Positions 11,691 to 21,260 of a DNA stretch of 57,723 nucleotides are shown in pieces; position 1 is the stretch's first letter; each line of letters starts with the position of its first letter. The stretch is from assembly GCA_015680685.1 (NCBI GenBank), contig MNCI01001967.1, positions 116,935 to 174,657 on the forward strand. The letters run 5' to 3'. The notes under the pieces were generated by a model. That model was not told where the DNA came from. It saw nothing but the letters and a program-made list of their open reading frames with translations, and did not search any database. The position numbers and the translations under genes are program-made. Source of the DNA: Gnetum montanum (taxonomy: Eukaryota > Streptophyta > Gnetopsida > Gnetales > Gnetaceae).

Positions 11691-12280
11691 TAGAATTGAC
11701 AAAGAAGGATGCATTGTTCATCTGGACCTCTGCATGTGAAACAACATTTCAGCAATTGAAGCAAAAGCTTATTGAAACCGCCATTCTTCAAGCACCATAT
11801 TGGTCTAGACCATTTCATGTGATGATCAATGCATCAAATTATGCTTTGGGGGTAGTGCTTACACAGATGGATGATCAAAAACATCCATATTACATCCATT
11901 GCACAAGCCGAAGCATTGCAGGTGCACAACTAAACTACACCACCACAGAAAAGGAGTTGATGGCAGTGGTGTTCGCCTTAGAGAAGTTTAGGTACTATGT
12001 GCTTGGCTACAAAGTGTTTGTGCACACAGATCATAGCATCATTAGATTTCTAATGAACAAACCAATGGTGAGCCCCCATGTCATACAATGACTTGTGATT
12101 TTGCAGGAATTCAATCTCATGATGGTAGATCGTAAAGGTGTGGAGAATGTGGTTATGGATCACTTATCGCAACCAAGATGGGATGACAAGGAGAAAGAGA
12201 GCCCTTTATTTGATCAATTCCCTGACGAATCTCTCCTTGCAAGTGCTATTAATGCACAAATGCCCAATGAACCAAAATGA
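11687..12280 (+). pseudogene. RNase H domain of gypsy pol
   Basis: The best preserved block of this element: 134 codons open at 11687-12091, then continuing at 12095-12280 after one stop. It begins with the RT/RNase H linker (LTKKDALFIWTSACETTFQQ) and continues with HVMINASNYALGVVLTQMD (Asp of the active site changed to Asn in MINAS; the usual form is TDAS). Then come YTTTEKELMAVVFALEKFRY (conserved Glu) and VHTDH (conserved Asp). It would remove the RNA strand during cDNA synthesis. Confidence 0.8.
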
Positions 12281-12376
12281 TATGACACCATCCTCACTTA
12301 TCTGCTCAAGCAAGAATTGCCACAAGGGCTAGACACTAGAAAGAAATAACAATTTCTTCACTGTGTCAAGCATTTC

Positions 12377-13540
12377 ATGGAGATTAATGAAAACCTTTAC
12401 AAAGTTTGTCCCAATGGCCTAGTATGTTGGTGTGTCCCTGATATGGATCAACTACATGTTCTTCAAGATGCTCACGAAGGTCCTTGTGGGGGCCATTATG
12501 TTGGAAGATGCATGGCTATAAAAATCCTCATGGCAGGGTATTATTGGCCAACAATCTTCAAGGATGCACACCAATTTGTCCGCACTTGTGATCATTGTTA
12601 GAGGAATGATGGAATGACAACTTGAATAGAGGGGCCACAAAAATGGATACAACCTCTTGAGCCATTCATTATTTGGGGCATTAACTTTATGAGTCCCATC
12701 GCACCTTTATCAAATGGAAAGGCATATATAATAGTTGCAGTTGACTATTGTACCAAGTGGGCAAAAGCAACCATCGTCACCAACTGTACATCCATCACTA
12801 TTGCTTGGTTTATACAACAAAACATCATAAATAGGTTTGGTGTACCTCATGTGTTAATTTCTGTTAATGGAACTCATTTTATAGGTGCCACTTTTTGAAA
12901 ACTAGTGTAGCGCTTGGGGGTTGAACATAAACTCACAACACCATATCACCCCCAAGCCAATGGTCAAGTTGAGGTCACTAATTAGGAGATTACAAACTTC
13001 TTAAGGTGTACCATTAGCAAATACCAAAGGGAATGGAGAACTAAATTAAATGATGCCCTTTAGGCCTATTGCTCCACATGGAAGCTTCCCATAGGTTATT
13101 CTCCCTATAAGATTGTGTACAGAAAACTACCAACATTGGCCATCTAATTCGACCTTCGTACACTCTCTACAGCCTGTGACCTTAACCTAAATCTAATTCT
13201 AGCATAGAAAGACCAATTGATGAACCTTAACTTACTAGATGAAAATCGGTTAATGGCCCTATCATCCAATGAAATACACAAGGCATTCAACAAGAAATGC
13301 CATGACCTCAAAATAAGAAAAGTCAAGTTTTAACCAAGAGACAAGGTTCTTTATTGGAATCCTACACATGTACTCCAACGAACCAAATTTCAAATATTGT
13401 GGGATGGACCTTACATCATAGATGAGACTTTTCCATTTGGGGCCATGATCATCTACAAACCTGACAGTCCAAATAAGAAATAATCAGTCAACATTCAACA
13501 AATAAAACCTTTCCATGAGCCCAAGCTAACCAATGCACCA
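12377..13540 (+). pseudogene. integrase: zinc-binding domain and catalytic core, degraded
   Basis: The HHCC zinc-binding domain is at 12377-12601 (AHEGPCGGHY, then VRTCDHC). The rve core follows at about 12655-13100 (FMSPIAPLSNGKAYIIVAVD, KWAKA, RFGVPHVLIS, THF, then YHPQANGQVEVTN). The C-terminal part with DKVLYWNP runs to about 13540. The first catalytic Asp reads Asn (GINFMSP) and the second reads Val (SVNGTHF); the Glu in QVE remains. Integrase would have inserted the cDNA with 5-bp target duplications, consistent with GGGAT at the ends. Confidence 0.8.
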
Positions 13541-14298
13541 AACACCTCGTTAGATGGACAACCATGCTCAATCTTTCAGATCTCTCCCTTCCAACTTAGT
13601 CGTGGGGGAGATGGCCACCCATACTAACACCTTAGGTAGCTTCTTAGTTTTTGACTTTTTTATTTTCCACATTTTTGGTTTTACAACTTTTTGTTTTCAT
13701 CTTCTTTGTTTTACATTTTTTGTTTTACATATTTGTATTTTTAAGGTTATTGGTCTTCTCTTAGTTTTTGTTTTATACCATCGTTAATATACTCAATATT
13801 TATTGTCTACTCTTTTACTTTCTTTTATGGTTATGTTTGCTTGTGTTTGATGTGTTTCTCTACTTTTTCTGCTAATAATGTGGTAGGTACAATGGTAATA
13901 CACTACTCGATGGTGGTATGCTTCATTTGTAATTTGATTGTTGATGTTTAGTTTTTGACTTAAAATGTCATTACTGATGACTGGGACATGGTTTCTTTTC
14001 ATGTAACAGGCAGTAAGTACACATCATCCACTCATCCACATACTTTATGGTTTTCCTTGTTTTGGAAGCATGTAGTTTCTTCTTCATTAATGCAACTTTA
14101 ATAAATTGGTGACTTGTGTAGTTTCTGAAATTGGAAATGAATTAAAGGTTTGGATAGGGTGTGGCTTCAAAGGGATGTGGTATTCTTTGTGATTTTCTAT
14201 TTTCCTGTGTGCAGGAGTGTTCTTGTAAGCTTCACACAATTCTGTGTCATTTCAAAATAGGAAGTTAAATAAGTCCTTGCATGGTGTGGTCCTCATCA

Positions 14299-14340
<42 letters not shown>

Positions 14341-15657
14341 GGATTCAAAGCACATCTCTTTGACAAAATAAATGCGAAAAAACACATGAGTCTTTACATG
14401 GTGTAGTTCCCATTCAAAAAAAAAAACAAAACATGGGAATTCAAAGCACACCCCTTAAACTAAATAAAAGGGCTACAAGCACCAATTATGAGACTTGTCT
14501 TTTCTCCTTTAACTAAGGCCCTTTCTCACTTCCTATCTTCACTCCAATTTGGAACAATGATTGTTTTGTGGGAGCATTCTTGTGTCTCAGGGGATGGACT
14601 AGCCTTAGAATGTCGATGCAAAGTTATTGAAAAAAGTTGGTTTTGATCTAGACTAAGGATGGATCCTACTAAGTCATTTAATCACAAACTCCATAGGGGA
14701 TTGCATGTGACCATAATTAGGAACTCCATTCCACTCTCTTTGTCATCCATCTATGCTTTTCATGCCTCACCTCACTGCCAGTTTCATGTTTTGATTCAAT
14801 GTTTTGGTTTGATGTGTCAGGTTTCTCAGTCAGTTACTTTTAGGTTTTTGTACTTAACTTTCCATAACCATTAATCATCCATGGTGCCCACGAACTCCTT
14901 GGTTTGAAGTTATGCAAGGGCATAAAAGGCCTGTGCTTGCTTTGGGAAGGACCCACTTGCATATCTTTTGGTTTGGTTAAGTTAACTCCTTTACCCTTAA
15001 ACATTGTTACAATCAAATTTTTTTTATTTGCCCCATCCATGACATCCAATTGTACACACCTTCACAACTGTTTGTAATGAACTCCTTTTTGTTGTTGTGA
15101 ATACCCTCTTTCCAGTATTCCTTGTGTTAACCTTTTTTTAAATTATATGGATCGCTTCTCTTACTTAACCCATTCATCAATCTTTCCACTAACAACATTA
15201 AGTAACTAATCTATCATAATCACAACTTGACTAGATAAAATCACCAATGAGACAAGGTATTTAGCCATTATCTATTGCACTATATATACTAATCCTTAGT
15301 TCTGTTGTGATTGCAATGGGAAGTGTGGACTAGAAGTGGGACTATCTTCACCAAGGAGGATATAACCATATCACTCACAGGAGATTGTTCATGATCGGCA
15401 AATCTCTTCTACCTCTCCCTCATTCTTTTGTGCCAAGAGGGATTGGATGTCCTTTGGATCCATGGATGTTCTTTCCTATTGTCATGAACACCCAAATTTG
15501 TACACAATTGTAATATTGTATGCTTGGGCACTTTTGTATTTGTTTGTTTTCTCTGTGTCACTCTGCATATCAATCAAATAAGTCCACACCCCCTAATATA
15601 TTTTGTAAAGGACTTGTTCTTCTTCTTTTATACTCAAGGACGAGTTTTTCTTCAATC
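13541..15657 (+). other. Athila 3' spacer, no surviving ORF
   Basis: About 2.1 kb between integrase and the 3' LTR. It starts with CTTAGTCGTGGGGGAGATGG and a T-rich stretch, then an AG microsatellite and a region shared with 1025-1110 (minus). In complete Athila elements this space can carry an env-like ORF. No transmembrane or long open frame stands out; the small ORFs here are short and unconserved. Confidence 0.6.
14303..14337. repeat. (AG)n microsatellite
   Basis: An uninterrupted AG dinucleotide run of about 17 units inside the Athila spacer. An imperfect A-rich copy of the flank (GCACA, TTTGAC context) recurs near 14400-14460. Confidence 0.95.
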
Positions 15658-15664
15658 GTGGGGG
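15658..15664 (+). promoter_or_regulatory. weak polypurine tract
   Basis: GTGGGGG lies two bases before the 3' LTR start, where the plus-strand primer is expected. It is short. A similar CGTGGGGGA motif appears after integrase at about 13600, and on the minus strand near 455. Confidence 0.5.
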
Positions 15665-15666
15665 TA

Positions 15667-16502
15667 TGATAAATCGTGTTTTTCAATGCTCCAATATTGA
15701 GGTGGCCATGATATTGCGTACCCAATATTGCAGCCCAAGATGTGATATTGTACATTCGATATTGCAGGGTTACTCCTAGGTTTATAAATACAGCGCCCAG
15801 GCGCACAATTAGGAGTAAGTTTTTTGACAGTTAAGTAGTGAAACTCTTACAATTTATCCATTTGAAAGTTAGAATATTGTTCAAGTGCCTGTAGCAGGAG
15901 GTTTAAGTGTGAACATGTCTTTATTCAAGCATTGATGTACCTAAGCACACCATTGTGTTGGCAATAAAGACGAACTCTTTGATTCATTCCTTGCAGCACT
16001 TGAGACTTTCTTTCTTATGCATTTATATTTTATACAATTTACATAAATATTATTTATGTAGTAATTAATTTTGATCAATCAAGCAAATCATTAAAATACA
16101 AAAGCACAGCCCTCTTTGAGCATATGTGTCACGCTTGGTAGCTCAGAAATGCTTAGCGTTTGACAGCCTAGCAGTGTTTGCACAAAGTTCAGGATGTGTC
16201 CAGGAAGTTGGAACGATTACTTGTGTTAGGCTAGACTATGCTATAGTTTACTTAGCAATTAATCACTCTTAGCTTTTAATAATTTGATAAAAACACAAAA
16301 TAATAAAAATTTTACGCCCCAGTCACACTTAACCATACAATTGTACTCCACAAGTGGGATTGGGAAGATAACGAACAGACAACATACACACATTGTTTAG
16401 CTCTAGCGTACTTAGTAATTATAGTTTGCGGAATTCGATCGGATTACACGTGAACACCTATCATTCATATGGTTGGGCATAGGGGTACCTTGCTGCTCAT
16501 CA
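15667..16502 (+). repeat. 3' LTR
   Basis: 836 bp, begins TGATAAATCGTG and ends GCTCATCA, with canonical TG...CA ends. Its U3 has CCAATATTG/CGATATTG versions of the palindromes seen in the 5' LTR, a TATAAATA box at 15783 and AATAAA near 15963. It differs from the 5' LTR mainly by C/T and G/A changes, so the insertion is old. GGGAT follows directly. Confidence 0.85.
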
Positions 16503-16507
16503 GGGAT

Positions 16508-17005
16508 GGTGGCCCCCTTTCCCTTAGTAGCTTTATGGCATGCTTCCATGAAATGATCTTTCTACAATTGGGCTTCAGTGTATTGATAGGCCATGGATAT
16601 CTAATTAGTCACCTTGTAATCACTGATGACTACTTTAAGTCTAGCTCTCATTAATGCTATCATGAGCATTCATAAAACTAATTGATTGGATGACAACATG
16701 ATGTTTCCTTCTAGGTTCCTCCATTTTAACTAGTCATCTTGGTGAAGGATGAAGGTGAAGTTTGGATAGTAAAGATCTAGATGTTGGTAGGAAATTTTAA
16801 TGTAATGGACACACTATTTTTATTCTTACTTATTTTATCACATCTCCTTGTAGAATCACAAGCAAGTAATGTATCAACCTTGTTAGAAGAGGACATTTTT
16901 AGTTGTTATGTGGGTTTGAATAAAATAATAATATTTTTTAAAGAATGAATCTTTAAGTCCTAATAGTGATTTTGAATGATTCTAACTGTATATTCATTGG
17001 CACTA
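16508..17005 (-). pseudogene. gag: gag N-terminus and leader of an older minus-strand Athila element
   Basis: The minus strand from about 16800 down reads YYPNFTFILHQDD, then KW and a block ending KGKGATIP right at the GGGAT target site. This matches the Gag N-terminus at 56125-55916 and the KGKGSNIFP block of the plus-strand element. The frame resumes on the far side of the insertion at 6269. The 200 bases between Gag and the PBS are untranslated leader. Confidence 0.65.
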
Positions 17006-17023
17006 GTTTTGGCAACAATTCCA
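17006..17023 (-). promoter_or_regulatory. primer binding site, tRNA-Asp type, decayed
   Basis: The minus strand reads TGGAATTGTTGCCAAAAC next to the LTR end, against TGGCGCCGTTGCCGGGGA. The GTTGCC core is kept; the changes are mainly transitions, with one transversion at each side of the core. Position relative to LTR and Gag matches the other three PBS copies. Confidence 0.6.
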
Positions 17024-17024
17024 A

Positions 17025-17832
17025 TCATGAATGACAAACTAAATCCTACACCCAACTATACAAATCACAAACATTCATGTGTGATCGATTGTACTCCATG
17101 GACTAGGCTAATTAAACATGAGATCACATGTTGTTGTCTTCCTAGTTGTACTTGTGTAACTCTTAATGCATATGATTAAGTTCAATTGAGGCATATCACT
17201 TTGATGTTGCTTGGGTTATATTAAAATATTAATAAAAATCTAAATTATCTAATCTAACTAACAGAGGTAAATCTATTTTAGTCTAAGCAGTGAGCACCCA
17301 TTCTCAATTTTTTGTAAATGTATTGAAGTTACACTAATGTTGCTAGGTTACCAAACATCCATCGTTAAGCATACCAAGTGGCATATTATTGAGATTACCA
17401 AACACTAATGTATTTGTGTTCCAAACTAGTTGTACTCATTTTGCATGATTGTTATGCATGTAAATGTAAATAATTAACCAAGTATGTAGGGAAAGTAAAT
17501 TTTAACTAAGTTGCATTGGAAATTAAATTGCATTAAATACAAATCTAAGTTAAATCAAAGCGTTGCAATGAAATGAAATAATTTCAATCTTTATTTTCAT
17601 TTGCACTCGAATAAAGATTGTAGACAATCACTTCAAACCACACTAAGAGCACTCATTGATCGTTCTAAGTGTTACGGGGAAAATCACAAGAACTTTACTA
17701 CAACTATGATCAAACAATGTCATAAATGCAGTGAATTGGTATGTGCATTTATATAAGCATTTATTACCACTTCATCAACTTAATACTATTCATCACCGTT
17801 AAATATCTTCTACCTTATTTCCTCTCCTTAGT
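17025..17832 (-). repeat. 5' LTR of the older minus-strand Athila element
   Basis: Begins beside the PBS with CATGA (TGATGA in relatives). It shares the ordered landmarks of the other LTRs, such as CGATTGTACTCCATGGAC, GTCTTCCTAG, CTTTATTTTCATTTGCACTCGAATAAAGATT near 17600, and a TATATAA box near 17753. The outer end is not clear: the 59-bp repeats that follow could be part of U3 or host sequence. It is the most diverged Athila LTR in the window, consistent with being the host of the later insertion. Confidence 0.65.
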
Positions 17833-17995
17833 AACCAAACGTTGAATTCATAACGTCAAATCCATGTATCAACCTTAATTCACGTATCAAAAACCGAACG
17901 TCGAATTCATAACGTCAAATCCATGTATCAACCTTCATTGACGTATCAAAAACCGAACGTCGAATTCATAACGTCAAATCCATGTATCAAAAAGA
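17833..17995. repeat. 59-bp tandem repeat, about 2.8 units
   Basis: Units start at 17833, 17892 and 17951, exactly 59 bp apart. Each contains AACCGAACGTCGAATTCATA (AACCAAACGTTG in the first) and AACGTCAAATCC. Each unit carries two ACGT cores plus a CACGTA or GACGTA in the linker. A further ATTCATAACGTCC lies at 18101. The array sits between the Athila LTR and the CpG-rich candidate gene start. It may be an upstream promoter array or a U3 enhancer array. Confidence 0.85.
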
Positions 17996-17999
17996 AACA

Positions 18000-18306
18000 A
18001 TGTCAAACTACTCTCAAAGCTTAACACGCAAGCACGCCCCCTAAAGTCCTTTTTCCGACCACAAAAATTAAAAATTAATGTAACAAAAAGAAACAAGCGA
18101 TATTCATAACGTCCATGTTGGTGCTCGCGTTTTCGGCATTCGAACGTTGGAGCTTGACGTGGCAGAGTGTGGATGAGAGAGAAATTTAAACAGCTTTGAA
18201 AGTGACAGCTACGAAGGCATTCCCATTGAGCGAAGCGGGCGACTGTCCCCAACCCGAATTAACGATACCACCACAAGCTGAAGGCGGTCCGTCGGAAACC
18301 AAATCA
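18000..18306 (+). promoter_or_regulatory. candidate host promoter, CpG-rich
   Basis: From about 18100 the base composition changes: CpG dinucleotides are frequent, unlike the depleted transposon DNA on both sides, which suggests sequence not long methylated. GACGTGGC at 18156-18163 resembles a G-box/ABRE-type ACGT element. A TTTAAA lies at 18185. No clear TATA box is seen. The strand is inferred from the two candidate 5' exons that follow. Confidence 0.4.
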
Positions 18307-18436
18307 ATGCGCTTCTTTCTTTCATCGCTGCGATTTCCTTTTGAATTTGGCAACAGATGCAGAATTGCGGCAATCGAAGACATGACTAGCAAGGGCGGTG
18401 GTAGGGGACTTTCTACGAACTCATCAGTTCGTGCCG
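18307..18436 (+). CDS. candidate 5' exon, unknown protein
   Basis: An ATG at 18307 opens MRFFLSSLRFPFEFG..., which runs to SSVRAG. There a splice-donor-like CCG|GTAAAT occurs at 18437. A second in-frame ATG is at 18382 (MTSKGGGRGL). The first 30 residues are rich in Arg, Phe and Ser with few acids, as in organelle-targeting peptides, but that is weak. The frame closes two codons after the donor, as expected if it is spliced. No downstream exon could be recognised, so the product is unknown. An opposite-strand frame over the same place (18458-18186) is the alternative; it has no better support. Confidence 0.3.
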
Positions 18437-18569
18437 GTAAATGAGGTCTGTCAATCATGCCCTGAATAATCTCTTTTCATGTTGTTGCTTTGGTCCGGTT
18501 TTCTTACACACGGGGAGGGTTTTGGTGTCGCTTTGATGCAGCAAGAACGATAGTATAGGGCGCACGGTC

Positions 18570-18656
18570 ATGGCTTTCCTCCTCCAGGCGGCGTGCAAGC
18601 GCAGACACAGATCGATCTTCGGTGTTCTGCGATTTCCTGCTACATCTCCGTTGTTG
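18570..18656 (+). CDS. candidate alternative 5' exon with targeting-peptide-like N-terminus
   Basis: An ATG at 18570 in good context (A at -3 is absent, G at +4 present) opens MAFLLQAACKRRHRSIFG, continuing to ATSPLL. A donor-like TTG|GTAATT follows at 18657. The 29 residues have no acidic residue and five Arg/Lys in an amphipathic-looking stretch, the pattern of a mitochondrial presequence. The unspliced frame ends at 18694. It could be a separate first exon of the same gene as 18307-18436 or the true start. A short open piece at 20364-20392 with AG before and GT after is a possible but unproven next exon. Confidence 0.3.
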
Positions 18657-18659
18657 GTA

Positions 18660-19169
18660 ATTTACGTGCGAAAGAAATCATATAGCTTATGATAGCTGAT
18701 GATCCGTTGTTGATATGATTTCACTATTTTTATGTTACACGTCATTGATTAGTGAACAATTTACAGAGCTTTCGTTGGTGAGTGTATACCTTTCATAATA
18801 TGCCAGTGTTTGGTAATTGCATAATTCCGTTCGGTAGCAATCATGCCCTTCAACTTCCGATAGTTCTTCTTATTCGGGTGACTGATTAGTGGGCTACCGA
18901 GGCATGCAAGGAATCTGGTTAGGTTAGATGAAATAATTTACATATTTTTGATTCTGTTTATTGAGGTATCAAGTAAGTAGGGCTGGTTAGAATCATGGTT
19001 TGCCGGATTTAGGCAATGACCTTCTTATGTTTTTTCCCATTTGTGAACGAGTATTATGTTTTTTCCCATTTGAGAACGAGTAGCATTATGGTATTATTGG
19101 AATATTTTCAAACCATGTTGTTTTATTGTTCTTCATTTTTATTTCTGGTAGCAAGCTGCTGGACTCGTG
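18660..19169. other. no gene seen; possible intron
   Basis: AT-rich sequence with no conserved coding block. TATGTTTTTTCCCATTTG plus GAACGAGTA occurs twice in tandem at 19028-19083. If the exons at 18.3-18.7k are real, this would be their first intron. Confidence 0.4.
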
Positions 19170-19271
19170 GGTAAGGTTTACTTATGCAGTGCCATCCTAT
19201 CCCCGCAAAATCATTGTGCGATGACATTTTACAGACGGCGATGGGATAGCATCGCATAAGTAAACCTTGCC
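19170..19271. repeat. 102-bp hairpin (foldback or MITE-like)
   Basis: GGTAAGGTTTACTTATGC at 19170-19187 pairs with GCATAAGTAAACCTTGCC at 19254-19271 (17 of 18 positions). Inside it CTATCCC (19197-19203) pairs with GGGATAG (19243-19249). The centre has AAAATCAT and ATGACATTTT around TGTGCG. A small foldback transposon is the likeliest origin; a small-RNA precursor is possible. Confidence 0.7.
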
Positions 19272-21200
19272 AAGTTATTATGGGAAAGATTTAGCCTGGT
19301 TGTCAAATGTCTCTTTGTGAGAAATTTCATTTAAAATTTTCTCCCAAGTTTTTACGTCTTTATGTGTTGATACTCAGTGGACACAAAAATCTTTCAATGC
19401 TGACATTGTCAAGTTAAGTTTTCAACTTTATATATACACTTTTCATCATCTTGTCTGAATCCTAATCTGTTTGTAACGACTAATGAAGAGAAAATAAATA
19501 TACACCGATATTGTTACATTAGTAATGGGTAAAGATACACTGACATGCTTACCCTACTGATACATTTAGGTTCACGTTGTTTTCTAGCCTAATCAGCTGT
19601 AAAAGCATGGATAATGATCCTTGTTTGTAATGAAGATAATGTACATTGGATGACAGATTGTTCATGTAGGATTTTATTTGGTGCCTGTATATTGTACTGG
19701 TTGAACATTGTGCTTGTGTCTATTTCTTTCATATAGTTAGCTACAGACAAGACTATCAAACATTTTGTTTTTATTTATCTGTTTTATTGATGAACTAAAA
19801 ATGTATAAGTAGATATGTCTTTCCTTGTTATAGTTATGAACCTAGATACATGTTTCTTTGTTATTCATTACATTGATAAAGATAGAGATACACTGACATG
19901 CTCAGGCTAGTTGTGAATAAAGATAAAGATCCATTGATATGGATTCACACTAGGCTAGAAAGCATACTAATATATTAGCGGTGTAACAATGTTCCTTCTG
20001 GATATATCCACTAATGCATGACTTGAGGCGCTGTGCTTTTAGAAGTATACATAAATTAACCACTTGAGGTGGTGAGCATTTTCGTTTCTAATAATGGTAG
20101 TGTTTTTTGAAATACTTCAAAACTATATACTTGATTTGTTTTGAGTTGTGTTTAGCATCCTAGTTTATGATTAGTTTTGTAACTGTTCTAGGATTCATTC
20201 TCATCATGTTGGTATTATGTTAATTAGCTGGTAATCTATTATGGTGTAAATGTAGTTGAATTGGGTTACCATGATCTGTGTCATTCGATCTGGTAATGAT
20301 GGTTAGAAGTAAACGGGGTTAAGCTCTAACTGATGCCAATGTCTTATTTAGTTTTCTTTCCAGCTTCATGCAGGTTCAAGTGCTGATAATGGGTAGGGTG
20401 CAACTTTAACTTTTGATGGATCAGTGCAAGGTGATTTAAGGTGCATCACATTGGACATAATGAGGTTAGCAATTTTAGATATTATAGGTCATGAATGCTT
20501 GCTGATTCAAATTCTATCAACATGATAAGATACTGAAAAATATTGTTAGGATTCTTAGAATATTCATTACATGCTGAATTACGGTTGGTCATTTATAATT
20601 TATATACTGGGTTTTCTGCTAAGCTCAAGTGTATACTTGCATTATGGTGATTATTGATTTTGGCATTTGGCATTTCACTGGTTTAAATTTCTTTTGCATG
20701 AGTGGGGTAACGTGGAGAGAAATTTTCAATATATAATTAACTATTCATGTCTCTTTGTGAGTGGGGAGTGGTAGGTGATTAACTATATAATTAACTGTAT
20801 ATTTACAATGAAGAGACATTTTGAATTAGATCTTAAGTATACAATTCAACCTTAGTTTGAGAGGAAGAGATCAATAGAAAGTGCAAGTTGCCATAATAGC
20901 TAGAAATAAAAAATTGGCTTGGACCATTGAATTTTAGAAATTGGGAAATCAATTTAGGATGACTTTAAGAAAATGAGTTCCTATTAAAATAACTAGCTAT
21001 AATCATTGGGATTGCAATGTGGCCATAAGAATGCTGTGCAAGAAACAGAATTAGAAGTTATAACAATGTGGCCATAAGAATGCTGTGCAAGAAACAGAAG
21101 AAACATATGGCCATAAGCAGTTAATTTTGTTAATTGAAGTAGAAGTTATAACAAAATTAACTGCTTCATACAATTGGTATATTCTTATGCTAAATAATAT
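19272..21200. other. no gene seen; possible intron or intergenic DNA
   Basis: AT-rich, without long ORFs. Short repeats include GATAAAGAT(A/C)CA(C/T)TGA(C/T)ATG at 19532, 19879 and 19922. A 36-bp block beginning CAATGTGGCCATAAGAATGC is duplicated at 21015-21050 and 21064-21099. A possible exon-like piece lies at 20364-20392. No transposon family was recognised. Confidence 0.4.
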
Positions 21201-21205
21201 TAGAA

Positions 21206-21260
21206 TAGCTCACGTGGTTAGCCTTGTGGCTTGTGGCTCAAGTTGCAAGTTCAAATCTAA
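21206..21260 (+). repeat. tRNA-like pol III promoter (SINE head or tRNA relic)
   Basis: TAGCTCACGTGGTTAG (21206-21221) resembles a tRNA A box. GTTCAAATC (21249-21257) fits the B box consensus GWTCRANNC at normal tRNA spacing. There is no cloverleaf-quality acceptor stem and no CCA, so it is not a tRNA gene. A tRNA-derived SINE head is plausible. The 3' end and target duplications were not located. Confidence 0.45.

Larger units (their letters stand above)
6275..16502 (+). mobile_element. Athila-type Ty3/gypsy LTR retrotransposon, full structure, inactive
   Basis: A 10.2-kb element with 5' LTR, tRNA-Asp-type PBS, gag, protease, RT, RNase H, integrase, a 2.1-kb spacer, a weak polypurine tract and 3' LTR. 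It is flanked by identical 5-bp target-site duplications, GGGAT at 6270-6274 and 16503-16507. The domain order (integrase after RNase H) is that of Ty3/gypsy. The PBS and the long spacer after integrase point to the Athila/Tat branch. Every coding block has stops or frame changes, and two of three integrase catalytic acids are lost, so it cannot move on its own. It inserted into the gag of an older minus-strand Athila element. Confidence 0.85.

Noticed and set aside
13541-15657. Env-like gene in the Athila spacer
   Set aside because: No open frame of useful length and no signal peptide or membrane anchor could be followed.
17881-17995. CRISPR-like array
   Set aside because: The 59-bp units are contiguous tandem copies without unique spacers, and the setting is a plant genome.
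18382-18436. Histone H2A-like N-terminus (SKGGGRGL...SSVRAG)
   Set aside because: The match is limited to a few low-complexity residues and no histone-fold exon was found downstream.
20364-20470. Second exon of the candidate host gene
   Set aside because: AG and GT borders exist, but the piece is short, has a nearby stop and no recognisable protein similarity; it is mentioned only as possible.
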